Source: a virus | DNA length: 20,391 bases | Direction: 5' to 3' (one strand) | Virus record (IMG/VR): IMGVR_UViG_3300023179_000618 | Span: 1-20,391 of that record | Shown here: positions 1 through 7,834 of the stretch, piece by piece | Position numbering within the stretch: the first letter of the stretch is position 1 | Layout: every line of letters begins with the position of its first letter | Made by a program: the position numbers and the translations under genes | The notes under the pieces: generated by a model | Seen by the model: only the letters and a program-made list of their open reading frames with translations | Told to the model about the DNA's origin: nothing | Database searches by the model: none

Positions 1-962
1 GGGGGAGGGGGCGGGGGCGGAGTGACCCTGGGCCGCCGCGGCCCGTCGAATGCGGCCGCAGCGCTGCACCTGCAGTTGATCACATTCCCAGCGCTGGCCC
101 CCAGCGACGAATCGCCGGGGAACTTCAGTCGCTGGCCCGAGACGACGAACGGGTCCTCCAAGGGCACGGTCTGCGAGGCGTTGTAGTGGTCGTACTTCGA
201 CCTGCGCTTCGGATCGTACCCGCGGGTCCGGCTGTCGATCGTCCGGATCCACTCGTGCCAGGGGATTTCGGCGTCGACCATCGCCGCATGCGCGCCGTTG
301 TTCATCGCCCCGGTCGCCTCTGTTCTTGCGACCCGCCGGGCCTGCACGTCATCGTACTGAGTGAGGCGTGATTTGACTGATGCTGTCAGCTCCCGTATCG
401 ACAGCCCCTCCGCCAGCCCCTCGCTGACGGCCCGGGCGAGCTGGACCTGCACCCCCTCGCTGATCTGTCTCCAGATCCCTACCTCCCGCGCCGAGGTCCA
501 AGCGTCGACCGCCGCCCGCATTTCGGGCGAGAAATCGATGTAGATGTCGCGGGGGTCGACAGAGCTCCCAACCGGGGCAATCTGCATGATCGACATGAAC
601 CGGTCAATCCAAGCTCCCAGCCCCTGCCTCGCTGTGCGATTGTCTGCCCCGGTCGAAGTCTGAATGAACTGCTGCTCGAGCGCCGCCCCGGCAAGTTGCA
701 TCCGGGCCACGTCGCGACGGATGATCCTGCGGAATGACGCCTCATCCTCCCGGGTGGGAGTCCAGATCAGGGCCCCAACAGGCTGGCTGTTTGGGTAATC
801 CCGGAGCGCCGCGACAATCCGGTCGATGACGGGAGCCCGCCATTTCCGGATGTCCAAGTAGGTCCGACGCTCCTGCCTCGCGTGGTCGCGCAGGAACGCC
901 GCGTGCCTCGCCTGGGAGGCGGCAGCCGTGCGGCGCTGGCGAATCGAACGCAGGGCGGTCAT
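1..962 (-). CDS. Phage head morphogenesis protein, Mu F / SPP1 gp7 family (C-terminus off the left edge)
   Basis: This is a minor capsid protein that binds near the portal and helps prohead assembly or early DNA entry in tailed phages. The frame is open for 320 codons and runs out of the window, so the stop is not seen. A helical N-terminal half is followed by the family hallmark ARRVARTEATGA at residues 208-219, then TIDSRTRG at 241-248, and the closing NCRC motif at 296-299, typical of the Phage_Mu_F domain. The visible sequence then becomes proline-rich (residues 311-320), so an extra C-terminal extension follows. The ATG overlaps the portal stop as ATGA, so the two are translationally coupled. 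Portal followed by a Mu F-like protein is the usual order in head modules. The family call is firm; the full length is unknown. Confidence 0.9.
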   Translation of the reverse strand, partial: MTALRSIRQRRTAAASQARHAAFLRDHARQERRTYLDIRKWRAPVIDRIVAALRDYPNSQPVGALIWTPTREDEASFRRIIRRDVARMQLAGAALEQQFIQTSTGADNRTARQGLGAWIDRFMSIMQIAPVGSSVDPRDIYIDFSPEMRAAVDAWTSAREVGIWRQISEGVQVQLARAVSEGLAEGLSIRELTASVKSRLTQYDDVQARRVARTEATGAMNNGAHAAMVDAEIPWHEWIRTIDSRTRGYDPKRRSKYDHYNASQTVPLEDPFVVSGQRLKFPGDSSLGASAGNVINCRCSAAAAFDGPRRPRVTPPPPPP

Positions 963-2428
963 TCGTCTTCAGGATCCTCCGCCGGGGGATCTTCCGGGTC
1001 CACCGGGGCCCCATCGTCGCCGACCTCTTCGCCGGTATCGGCCCCCGGTTCCGGCGATGGGGGCTCCGGAATCGCCTCTGGATCCAGAGGGACCATGCCG
1101 CTCGGCATGTACCCTGTCTCGGCCGTTGGGATCCCCCACGGCTCGCGGCCGCGTTGAATCCGCCGTTCGTCGGGCGACATCGCACCAGACGACAGGTCGA
1201 TCTTGACCTCTTCCCGCTCGTCAGCGCTGTCGGTCGGGACCGCATCAGAGAACCACAGACACAGCCCCTGACCGAAACGGGGCGCAATTCTCTCCGTGAA
1301 GAACCCCGCGATGAATGCCGCCCGAGGATTCAGGTTCTGGCCGAAGATGATGTTGGCCCCCTCGATGCTGGCCCGGTTCACGTCCTCGGTGATCCCGAAC
1401 AGCACCTTGGGTGTCCCCCGCAGGGCCAGCACCTGGTCGCGGGCCTGGTTGGCGGACGTTCCGTAGTCCATCTCCCGGGGGGAAGTCGACCACTTTTCGT
1501 ACTTGATACCGGGTGGGGCAATCAGCGGCTCCCCGTGCCGCCGCAGCCCGCTGGCCCGCTGCATCACGGCCTCCTTGATCCGCACGATCAGGTCGGGGTT
1601 GGGCTTGTCGTGCACGTCCGAATCGAGCGTCACCAGCAGGTCTGGATTGCCCCCGTTCCGGAACTGCATGGTGCGAGAAACCTCGATCGACTCGGCGTTT
1701 TCGATCCACCTCGATCCGCCGGTCATGGGCGAAAATCCGTCCCACTTGCTGATCGGCGACTTGTACCGGCAGTACTCAACCCACTCCAGGGGGAAGAACT
1801 CCCGCCGCGTGGTGTCTCCCTCCGGCGTGATCACCCACCCCGTCTGGCTGGCTGAACTGTCCGCGAAGTACGGCTCAATCCACGTCGCCGGGATGATGTG
1901 CAGCTCGGCCGCCTGGTTTCCTACCCCGTTCGCGGCTCGCAGATTGTTCGGCAGCAACCAGACATAGCAGCGGCCGAACGTCTCCAGAGACGTCAGGAAC
2001 TCGTACGCAAACGCCTGCCACCAGTCGGCTGAGTTCACACTGCCGATCAGCCGCGCGAACGGGTGCGACTTGTCCAGCGGCTCGATTTCTTGGTGCCCGG
2101 CCGACTGCAGAATCCGAGGGTAGTTCCGCTGCAGGTTCTGCGCTTGTGCGTAGCTCAGCCTCTGTCGAGTGTTGGGCCGCGCCGTCGACGATCCGGATAC
2201 GCTCCCGGTGTACGGGCAGAGCTGCGAGAATCGCCACGCCAGAGCCGAGATGCTGACGTAATTCCACTCGGTGTAATGGCTGACTTGCTCTCTGGATGTA
2301 CGGATCGTACCCCGGTTGTAGCGCTGAGCCGGATCAAGGCTCACAAGCTGCGGGATGACGGGCCCGGCCATCGCCTGAGATTGCGTGGGGAACGTCGCGG
2401 GTTCGAACGTATCGAGCAAGCTGGGCAT
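959..2428 (-). CDS. Phage portal protein, HK97-like
   Basis: This protein would form the dodecameric ring at one capsid vertex through which the terminase pumps DNA and to which the tail attaches. Its 489 residues are within the range of portal proteins. The central segment SPISKWDGFSP (224-234), the helix leading to GTPKVLFGI (338-346) and NLNPRAAFI (365-373) match the stem and wing pattern of HK97-type portals. The C-terminus is an acidic, proline-rich tail. The ATG at 2428 is preceded by GGAG at 8 nt, which supports this start. It sits between the terminase genes and the Mu F-like head gene, as expected. I recognise it from motif pattern and context, not from an alignment. Confidence 0.88.
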   Translation of the reverse strand: MPSLLDTFEPATFPTQSQAMAGPVIPQLVSLDPAQRYNRGTIRTSREQVSHYTEWNYVSISALAWRFSQLCPYTGSVSGSSTARPNTRQRLSYAQAQNLQRNYPRILQSAGHQEIEPLDKSHPFARLIGSVNSADWWQAFAYEFLTSLETFGRCYVWLLPNNLRAANGVGNQAAELHIIPATWIEPYFADSSASQTGWVITPEGDTTRREFFPLEWVEYCRYKSPISKWDGFSPMTGGSRWIENAESIEVSRTMQFRNGGNPDLLVTLDSDVHDKPNPDLIVRIKEAVMQRASGLRRHGEPLIAPPGIKYEKWSTSPREMDYGTSANQARDQVLALRGTPKVLFGITEDVNRASIEGANIIFGQNLNPRAAFIAGFFTERIAPRFGQGLCLWFSDAVPTDSADEREEVKIDLSSGAMSPDERRIQRGREPWGIPTAETGYMPSGMVPLDPEAIPEPPSPEPGADTGEEVGDDGAPVDPEDPPAEDPEDE

Positions 2429-2508
2429 TGACTTCGCTCCGAGTGTGGTCAGTCCAGCCTACTGATTTTGCTGGGCAAGTCGAGTGCGAGATGGAATGAC
2501 AGGGCCAC

Positions 2509-2739
2509 TCATCGCGGCTGTCGCCGCAGCGACTCAAACACGGCCTTCGCCTCCGCGCCCTCCGCCGCGTGGTGCCAGGCCTGGGAGTCAGTGCGGTTTT
2601 CCAGCAGCGTGACGACCCGCTTCAGTGCCTCGATTTCGAGCTCCTTCATTCGCAGGAGGTGGTCACGCAGGGCCAGTTCCTGGGCCATCCGCTCGCGCGA
2701 CATGAACCATGTCCAGATCCTCTTACGCAGGATTCGCAA
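2509..2739 (-). CDS. Small coiled-coil protein of unknown function
   Basis: This 76-residue protein sits between the large terminase and the portal. Residues about 15-50 are rich in Glu, Leu, Arg and Met with heptad-like spacing, suggesting a helical or coiled-coil protein. The longest frame uses TTG at 2739 with GGAG six bases upstream, overlapping the end of the preceding gene by 17 bases. An internal ATG at 2703 (residue 13) is the alternative start. No family recognised. A role in head assembly is only suggested by position. Confidence 0.6.
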   Translation of the reverse strand: MRILRKRIWTWFMSRERMAQELALRDHLLRMKELEIEALKRVVTLLENRTDSQAWHHAAEGAEAKAVFESLRRQPR

Positions 2740-3241
2740 GGGTTGCTCCGATCGATTCCCCGAGAATTTCGGCGGTGCGGTACACCGCCGCCAGAGTGGT
2801 TTCGTCGTACCGCCGGTCCAGCACCAGCCCGCAGAACGCGATTATTTCCTCCCCGTGCGCCGTGGTCCCGACGACCGAGTCCTGCCACGTCAGCACATTG
2901 ATCACCCCGATCAGGGGGCCGTGGATCACTCGCCGGCCGACGTTTTCGCACTTGGCGTTTTGGCACCGCGACCACGATTCCGCCATCGGGGCCATCACCA
3001 GATTGCACTTCGGGCAAGGTTTGGGCCCCACCCGGTGCGGCTGGAAGATCTCCGGCTGAAACGCCTCCCCCTCGCCCCGCTCCAGTTGGTGTCGCTGCAG
3101 GTGGATCCGCAGGAACTCACTGACCTTCCAGCGCGGGACCGCCTCGCGGAAGGTAAGCAGTACGACGTGTTGCCGCTGGTTCTCCGGCAGCTTGTGCTGC
3201 CCCCGCAGCAGCTCGTGTGGCTTTCTGGTGGCTGCAATCAT
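2723..3241 (-). CDS. Zinc-ribbon-like protein of unknown function
   Basis: This 172-residue protein has a four-cysteine knuckle: Cys76-x2-Cys79 (CPKC) and Cys93-x4-Cys98, a spacing that can hold a zinc ion. The N-terminal third is basic, and the C-terminal half looks like a compact hydrophobic fold rather than a membrane segment. Its ATG overlaps the stop of the upstream 73-aa gene as ATGA, so it belongs to the packaging operon. I do not recognise the family. Nucleic-acid binding or a structural zinc site are both possible. Confidence 0.72.
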   Translation of the reverse strand: MIAATRKPHELLRGQHKLPENQRQHVVLLTFREAVPRWKVSEFLRIHLQRHQLERGEGEAFQPEIFQPHRVGPKPCPKCNLVMAPMAESWSRCQNAKCENVGRRVIHGPLIGVINVLTWQDSVVGTTAHGEEIIAFCGLVLDRRYDETTLAAVYRTAEILGESIGATLANPA

Positions 3242-3459
3242 CCCGTGATCCCGAGTGGCCCCCGATGTCCGTTGACAACCAGCTTGGCCGCCAGGTTCCG
3301 CAGCGACTCATCTCGGCTCAGGCCGGTGGCGCGGTCCCCTGTCTCCAGGCACTCCGCGGAGTAGCAGTCCCCCGCCACCGCCGCGTGGCAGATCTGCGTT
3401 CCGACGCAGATGTGCACAACTTGGCCTTGGAACGCGTCAACGACTCGGACTCGCTGCAT
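3238..3459 (-). CDS. Small hypothetical protein
   Basis: This 73-residue protein follows the large terminase. The frame is open further upstream (to 3516, inside the terminase gene), but the ATG at 3459 has AAAGGA eight bases ahead and leaves a 16-base gap after the terminase stop, so I chose it. It contains four cysteines without a clear metal-binding spacing and no membrane segment. Function unknown. Confidence 0.62.
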   Translation of the reverse strand: MQRVRVVDAFQGQVVHICVGTQICHAAVAGDCYSAECLETGDRATGLSRDESLRNLAAKLVVNGHRGPLGITG

Positions 3460-3475
3460 CCTGATTCCTTTCACT

Positions 3476-5161
3476 TCAACCAAACGCCCCGGCCGCCAAC
3501 CACCCAGCCAGGTCACCGCGACCGGCTCCGGCGATTGCCTCCAGGCAGTACACTGCCGAATCGCCCTTGTCTGGCGACCGGCCGATTTTCGACTGGACCG
3601 TGGGGCCCTCGTGCGCTGATCCAGGCACCTTCCGCTTGGGTGTCACCGCAAATCGGAACCCGTCGCTCCCCTGATAGACCTTCTCGACCGCGCACAGCTC
3701 CTGCCCCAGCTCGGGATCCTCCGGGAGCCAGAACACCGATGTTCCCTTGGGGCCGTCCGGGTTGAGCCGATCGCCCATGTCCGCGTATCGCTCGGCGCGA
3801 CGATTGGCGAACCGCTTCGGGTCGCTGGGCGCGTCATTCCCGCGGCATTCGATCACCCGCACCCCCTGCTCCCGAAGTCGATCGCCGACACCCTTGCCCA
3901 GCCCGTCGACGTCGACAGCCACCGCGACCTCTCCCTTCCTCAGGTCGATGCCGTGCTCGGCCTGGGCCACTCGCAGCAGCCAGCCAATCGTGTCCATCGT
4001 CGATGCGTACTGGGCGACATGCTGTGCCAGGATTCCCCGGTTCGCGCCTGCAGTGAGAACGGTCTTGTCCCCGTGCGAGCTCGCCGCCACGTCGAGACCG
4101 AACGCCGTCACCGGGATCAGTCTCCGCAACAGTCGCGTGGCGGCCTTCGAGCCCTGCGCCCGACGCCGCGTCCGCTCGTATCGCTGCCAGCCCGCATAGG
4201 CCCGCTTCAGCCAGCCGGACAGCACCAGTTGGGTGTCGGGATTCTCTTCTGGAAAGCGTCCGTGCGCGAACACCTGCACCCACCGAGGATCCCCGTCGGC
4301 ACACAGGCTCAGGTAATCGTCGTAGCAGATCTGCCCCGGGATGATCGGCCGGAAATGCGCCCGGTACACGTCTGCGGGGATTGGATCTCCGTGCTCGTAC
4401 CGCACTCCGTCGGCTTCAACTCCGCCGGGGGGCCCCGCGGGGGAGCTCAGTCGGCGGAACCGCACGTTCATGCACTCTGCGCCGTCGATTGTGATGCAGC
4501 GGGTCTTCCCTTCCGGTGTCAGGCGGGTCGTGTTGTCGTTGGGGCAATCGACCGGGAAGGCGTGGCGGAAGGCCCCCGACATCGTTCGCGGGTTCGCCTG
4601 AGCGAGGAACTTGGTCGCCTGGGTTTTGGCCATCTTGAACCGCCCGTCGGCTACTGCTGTCGCTTCGTCAAACACAAACAGCACGTGTTCCCCGTGGCGG
4701 CCAGAAAACGACTCATCGTCTCCGGGATTCACGACCTGAACGTATCGCTCTCCCTTGGGGTCGCCAATGCACTCGGAGTACTGCTCGTCACCTGGTCCAA
4801 TCCGCATGGCCTTGTACCACTGAGACACCTCGCCAAACAGCACCTGCACGCAATGGTCGAACGTGCTGCTGGTCAGCACGACCTTGGCATCTGGCCAGAT
4901 CGCAAAGTAAACGCAGACGCCGAGGCCAGCGACGGCCGACTTGCCACAGCCGGTATTCCCCTTCATGAAAACACGCCTGATTGTCGGGTCAAACAGAGAC
5001 CTGAGCGCCTCCTTTTGAAACTCGTCCAGCAGCGTCCCCGGCCACTGGAACTCGATGTATGGCAGCGGGTCCCCGCCGCGAGCCAGCAGTGTGACGTAGG
5101 CCAGCTTGCCAGCGGTGAGCTGCTGGGCAAACCGATCGCTGTTGGAGGGGAGCGACACCAT
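3476..5161 (-). CDS. terL: Terminase large subunit (packaging ATPase and nuclease)
   Basis: This is the motor that cuts concatemeric phage DNA and pumps it into the prohead through the portal. The ATPase domain shows Walker A GNTGCGKS at 68-75, Walker B LFVFDE at 161-166 and a coupling-type segment near 183-193. The C-terminal RNase H-like nuclease carries the three acidic positions: Asp357 in GLDVA, Asp417/419 in AVDVDG and Asp534 in SPDKGDS. The 561-residue length is usual for the family. The ATG shares one base with the small-subunit stop (TAATG). All expected catalytic residues appear present, so it should be active. Confidence 0.95.
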   Translation of the reverse strand: MVSLPSNSDRFAQQLTAGKLAYVTLLARGGDPLPYIEFQWPGTLLDEFQKEALRSLFDPTIRRVFMKGNTGCGKSAVAGLGVCVYFAIWPDAKVVLTSSTFDHCVQVLFGEVSQWYKAMRIGPGDEQYSECIGDPKGERYVQVVNPGDDESFSGRHGEHVLFVFDEATAVADGRFKMAKTQATKFLAQANPRTMSGAFRHAFPVDCPNDNTTRLTPEGKTRCITIDGAECMNVRFRRLSSPAGPPGGVEADGVRYEHGDPIPADVYRAHFRPIIPGQICYDDYLSLCADGDPRWVQVFAHGRFPEENPDTQLVLSGWLKRAYAGWQRYERTRRRAQGSKAATRLLRRLIPVTAFGLDVAASSHGDKTVLTAGANRGILAQHVAQYASTMDTIGWLLRVAQAEHGIDLRKGEVAVAVDVDGLGKGVGDRLREQGVRVIECRGNDAPSDPKRFANRRAERYADMGDRLNPDGPKGTSVFWLPEDPELGQELCAVEKVYQGSDGFRFAVTPKRKVPGSAHEGPTVQSKIGRSPDKGDSAVYCLEAIAGAGRGDLAGWLAAGAFG

Positions 5162-5634
5162 TACACGGCCCCCTGCTGACCCGAGAGATTCTGCAGGGTA
5201 TCGAACGCAGCAGCGATCTTGGCCAGATCCTCTGCCGGGGCCTGCTGCAACCGCGCAGCCTCAATTCGGATCGTCGCCGGCCCGTTTCCGGTGGTGTCCG
5301 TCATCGCGACCTTGCGGGGCTTCGCGAGGCCCATCAGCGAGTCAAGTTGTTCCTGCGCCTTCAACTTCTGCCAGACTGTCGCGGTTGGATCGGCGCGAAC
5401 ACCCTCGTAAAAGGCCATCGATTCGGCCCGCAGATCGCCCTCCGTGCGGCCGATTGCCTCCGAGATTTCAGTCCGCGCGCGAGACAGATATCTGTCACAC
5501 GTTCGCGTCGTCACCCCGTACTGCCCCTTGAGCCACTGGCGGATCTGCCCGATGGTCTGCCCCTGCCGCATGCGCAGGATCACCCCGTCGATTCGCTCGC
5601 GTTTCTGGGCGGCAGTGGGGACTTCACCCGGCAT
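5161..5634 (-). CDS. terS: Probable terminase small subunit
   Basis: The small terminase subunit recognises the packaging site and recruits the large subunit. Residues about 14-55 form a helix-turn-helix-like segment (QTIGQIRQWLKGQYGVTTRT then DRYLSRAR), followed by a helical oligomerisation-type region and a tail ending next to the terL start. The length of 157 residues fits. The call rests on the HTH, size and position immediately upstream of terL. The ATG at 5634 is preceded by GAGGGGGG at 9 nt. The gene faces the divergent XRE regulator across a shared control region at 5660-5692. Confidence 0.82.
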   Translation of the reverse strand: MPGEVPTAAQKRERIDGVILRMRQGQTIGQIRQWLKGQYGVTTRTCDRYLSRARTEISEAIGRTEGDLRAESMAFYEGVRADPTATVWQKLKAQEQLDSLMGLAKPRKVAMTDTTGNGPATIRIEAARLQQAPAEDLAKIAAAFDTLQNLSGQQGAV

Positions 5635-5659
5635 CGTCAGTTGCCCCCCTCAGGCCTGC

Positions 5660-5688
5660 GGAATACACTGATCCCAACACCGGTGTAT
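5660..5688 (-). promoter_or_regulatory. Candidate promoter for the terminase operon, overlapping operator half-sites
   Basis: On the minus strand a -10-like TATTCC (5665-5660) is preceded by CAGTG, as at the other minus-strand promoters here, and lies 17 nt from ATACAC (5688-5683), a poor -35. The -35 position overlaps the operator dyad, so this could be an activator-dependent or repressed late promoter. Weak by core-element match; supported by the shared layout. Confidence 0.42.
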
Positions 5689-5691
5689 GAT
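5663..5691 (+). promoter_or_regulatory. Promoter/operator for the XRE regulator, divergent with the terminase promoter
   Basis: On the plus strand a good -10, TATGAT (5686-5691), ends the operator core ACACCGGTGT, a perfect 10-bp palindrome at 5677-5686. It lies 17 nt from ATACAC (5663-5668). The same sequence read on the other strand gives the terminase promoter. The XRE gene starts 27 bases after the -10. This suggests autoregulation by the XRE protein. Confidence 0.6.
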
Positions 5692-5717
5692 TCTCGACCA
5701 CAGGACCCGACTCGACA

Positions 5718-6107
5718 ATGCCCCGCAAGCAGGCCCGCACAGGCCGCAACCGCTTCCACCCGCCCTCGCCCGAGGCTCTCGCCTCCGGCCGCGCTCTGCC
5801 AGGCCCGATCCTGGGCCCCATCGGCCAGGCGATCTGCAGGGCTGTCGATCCAGCAACAGGCACCGAGTCGCTGATGTCGCTCGCCGCAGCCGCAGGGACG
5901 ACGCAGCCGACCCTGACCCGCATCCTCGCGGGCAAGGTCGATCCGAAGGCGTCTGTGTTGAGCAAGCTGGCTGATCATTTCGGACTGGTTCTTCAACGGG
6001 CCAGAAAGCCACGCGTCAACGCAGGCAGTCGCGGCACAGTGGCACCCCCCTCTGAAGGAAAGACTCCTGAATCTGACCGCAGCGCTGGCAGATCCCGGCG
6101 ACACTGA
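5718..6107 (+). CDS. XRE-type helix-turn-helix regulator, candidate phage repressor
   Basis: This is the only gene I accept on the plus strand. Residues about 50-90 form a Cro/cI-type five-helix DNA-binding fold, with LAAAAGTTQPTLTRIL (55-70) as the HTH and LSKLADHFGLVL (81-92) as the closing helix. The N-terminal 48 residues are basic and proline-rich, and the C-terminal 37 residues look disordered; there is no LexA/cI-type peptidase domain. At 129 residues it is shorter than classical cI. It is divergent from the terminase operon and shares a palindromic control region with it. Similar dyads precede three other operons, so I infer it is the regulon's master regulator. Its 3' end overlaps the convergent gene at 6016 by 92 bases. 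Confidence 0.8.
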   Translation: MPRKQARTGRNRFHPPSPEALASGRALPGPILGPIGQAICRAVDPATGTESLMSLAAAAGTTQPTLTRILAGKVDPKASVLSKLADHFGLVLQRARKPRVNAGSRGTVAPPSEGKTPESDRSAGRSRRH

Positions 6108-6267
6108 TCGGGTCCTGGTACACGCGTTCGAGGACCATTTCCGGGTTTGCTTTCAGGGCTGCGCTCGCCGCCAGTGTCCAGCACGCACATTCACTCTCGT
6201 AGTATTGGCGATGCTTCCCGCCGGCAGCGGGCCGCAAAACCACTACAAAGAGCGAAGGCATTGGCAC
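6016..6267 (-). CDS. Small Cys-rich protein, possible zinc ribbon
   Basis: An 83-residue protein whose C-terminal 25 residues hold CQRC and CRDC pairs, a common zinc-ribbon spacing, with another CAC pair near residue 28. The start is GTG at 6267, or ATG at 6261 two codons later. It follows the 165-aa gene with a 3-base gap. Its last 92 bases overlap the XRE gene on the other strand, which is unusual and leaves some doubt about which protein ends where. Family not recognised. Confidence 0.58.
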   Translation of the reverse strand: MPMPSLFVVVLRPAAGGKHRQYYESECACWTLAASAALKANPEMVLERVYQDPISVAGICQRCGQIQESFLQRGVPLCRDCLR

Positions 6268-6270
6268 TGG

Positions 6271-6768
6271 TCAGGTCCCCAAGTTCTCCAGTATTCTCTG
6301 CTTCAACTGCACGTTGTCGTCATCAGCCCAATACGGCAGTGGGGCCCCAATCTTCACCAGCGCGAGCTGGTTTTTGCGGGCGGAGGCTGCCCAGTCAATC
6401 AGTCTTCGGGCACCGAATGCCGCGAGCGACCTGAGCGACGCAGCCCCCAGAGAGCATCCCCGGAGGTCCGCAACGCTGCGGTCGGCGATACGATCGATGC
6501 CTGTTTTTCTGCTGTTGCCGGGGTTGTCGCAGAACAGATTCCAGCCATGCGCTAGCGCGTATCTTGCCCCGTGGGCTGCGACAGCATTGGCGATGCGAGT
6601 CAGATCGTCTCCGCAATCGCGACCAAACTCGTTATCGGCGCGGATCGACATCTCAACAATTGCGGAGAGTCCAGTCAGTGTGTCGGGGGGCTGCAGCTCG
6701 GTCATCTGATCTGTGTTTCGCGGTGGTATCCGTGCGAATGCGGGACTAAGTACCTCCGGGGCATCCAT
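6271..6768 (-). CDS. Hypothetical protein
   Basis: A soluble protein with no recognised domain; the C-terminal two thirds look helical and mildly basic. The frame opens at ATG 6768, which lies in the loop of a perfect 10-bp hairpin and has GGAG 11 bases upstream. A second in-frame ATG at 6705 gives 144 residues and a more natural N-terminus (MTELQPPDTL) but lacks a ribosome-binding site. The start is unresolved; the stop at 6271 and the body are well supported by operon position. Confidence 0.6.
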   Translation of the reverse strand: MDAPEVLSPAFARIPPRNTDQMTELQPPDTLTGLSAIVEMSIRADNEFGRDCGDDLTRIANAVAAHGARYALAHGWNLFCDNPGNSRKTGIDRIADRSVADLRGCSLGAASLRSLAAFGARRLIDWAASARKNQLALVKIGAPLPYWADDDNVQLKQRILENLGT

Positions 6769-6779
6769 TCCCCGGAGGT
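6752..6779 (-). promoter_or_regulatory. Perfect 10-bp hairpin at a gene start
   Basis: Arms ACCTCCGGGG (6752-6761) and CCCCGGAGGT (6770-6779) pair perfectly around an 8-base loop. On the minus-strand RNA the loop holds the ATG at 6768. No U-run follows, so it is not a standard terminator. It could control translation of the 165-aa gene or protect mRNA; function is unproven. Confidence 0.55.
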
Positions 6780-6803
6780 CTCCAACGGCGTCTTCCGTGA
6801 CGC

Positions 6804-7100
6804 TTAGGGCTGGTTGCTGATGTCGACGCTGGGTGACCGGCCGTTGGCCTCCATGTCGAGGTCATGGTCGGCGACTTTCATCGCGTCAATGGCTTCGTTC
6901 TGAATTCGCTCCGACAGGTAGGTCAGCAGGAACAGCAGGTTGTCAATTTGCAGTCCAGTGTCCCGCAGGAAAGCCTCGTGAGGCTCAATCTCGGAGAGCA
7001 GAGGGCGAGCACTCTCCAGCTTTTGGTCCACTTCCCGCAGAAGCTCTGCGAGTCGGTCGTTCGCGAGGCGGCTTGGGTTGCTATTGTTGTTGCTTGGCAT
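6804..7100 (-). CDS. Small hypothetical helical protein
   Basis: This 98-residue protein has an Asn/Ser-rich start, then a helical stretch rich in Leu and Glu (residues about 12-75) with coiled-coil character, and a polar tail. The ATG at 7100 lies 30 bases after the previous stop and has no clear ribosome-binding site, so it may rely on coupling. No family recognised. Confidence 0.6.
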   Translation of the reverse strand: MPSNNNSNPSRLANDRLAELLREVDQKLESARPLLSEIEPHEAFLRDTGLQIDNLLFLLTYLSERIQNEAIDAMKVADHDLDMEANGRSPSVDISNQP

Positions 7101-7130
7101 TCAATTTCTGGCCACAGGGTTGACTGGGTT

Positions 7131-7379
7131 TCAGACTTCGTCGCAAACCTCGACGAAGCACTTTTTGTTCTCGATTCGGACGACGATTTTCCCCTGCCTG
7201 CCGGTCGATCCGCGGCCGAAGAACTCGCCTCCGTCTCCGATCCAATCAGGCAGCACGATTGCCGAGATCTCCCCCGGGTCGCGGGAGTATCCCTGCGAGT
7301 CAGTCCAGCCTGTTTCGTCGGGCGTGAGCACATCTCCGGCGATGGCATTGTGCTCAGCCCGGTGTTCGACTCGCCTCAC
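7131..7379 (-). CDS. Small hypothetical protein starting at GTG
   Basis: An 82-residue protein that starts inside the stop of the membrane-protein gene (GTGA). GGAGG six bases upstream fixes the start at GTG 7379 rather than the much longer open frame that runs to 7862. It has an acidic middle (DPGEISAIVLPDWIGDGGEFF) and a basic beta-like end (KIVVRIENKKCFVEV), suggesting a small beta-rich fold. Unknown family. Confidence 0.65.
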   Translation of the reverse strand: MRRVEHRAEHNAIAGDVLTPDETGWTDSQGYSRDPGEISAIVLPDWIGDGGEFFGRGSTGRQGKIVVRIENKKCFVEVCDEV

Positions 7380-7834
7380 TGACCACCTCCCTTCTGCTTC
7401 TCGGAACTGCCGGATGCCGCGTGATCTCTCGCTCGGACTTGCAGGACCAGTTCTCGCACCAGCGAGTCCAGCAACTGGTTGCTGTGCTGCATCTCGTGCA
7501 CAATCTGGTCCATGTGCTCGCGGTGCTGACGCTCCGTCTGCTGCTTGTCCTCCATGTGCTTGTCCCACAGCTCCTTGTAGCCCTGCTTGATCGACGCAAG
7601 GTGAGCTGGGATCGCTGTGTTGACGACGTACTGCCCGCCGAACCACATGCACGCCCCGAGGCTGATCAGCACCGCCCAGAGCGTTAGGTAAGCGGGGTGT
7701 TGCCGAGACAGAAAACCTAACGCTTCCCGCACCATCGTGATCTTCGGGTCGGCAGGTTGCGCAGGCTGAACGCCAGCCGCCGGCGTCTGCGGGACCAACT
7801 GGGACGCCAACTGCTTCGCGGCCCGCTCGGTCAT
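7376..7834 (-). CDS. Single-pass membrane protein with coiled-coil tail
   Basis: This 152-residue protein has one strong membrane segment at about residues 48-70 (YLTLWAVLISLGACMWFGG) and then a charged, His- and Gln-rich helical region (85-135) ending in a Gly/Lys tail. The ATG at 7834 overlaps the upstream stop as ATGA, which fixes the start over the longer frame to 7984. The design of one membrane helix plus coiled coil resembles phage spanins or anchored accessory proteins, but I cannot assign it. It belongs to a run of small genes between the methyltransferase and the packaging operon. Confidence 0.68.
   Translation of the reverse strand: MTERAAKQLASQLVPQTPAAGVQPAQPADPKITMVREALGFLSRQHPAYLTLWAVLISLGACMWFGGQYVVNTAIPAHLASIKQGYKELWDKHMEDKQQTERQHREHMDQIVHEMQHSNQLLDSLVRELVLQVRARDHAASGSSEKQKGGGQ

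Noticed and set aside
742-1287. 181-codon minus-strand open frame over the portal/head-gene junction
   Set aside because: It overlaps two well-supported head genes and its composition (Arg/Ser/Pro-rich, no motifs) is that of an out-of-frame reading.
2334-2537. 67-codon minus-strand open frame over the portal start
   Set aside because: It overlaps both the portal gene and the preceding small gene and lacks a ribosome-binding site.
3953-5179. 408-codon plus-strand open frame opposite the large terminase
   Set aside because: It is antisense to a gene with complete catalytic motifs; long antisense frames are common in GC-rich DNA.
6923-7348. 141-codon minus-strand open frame
   Set aside because: It overlaps two better-supported small genes in another frame and is Ser/Arg-rich as expected of a shadow.
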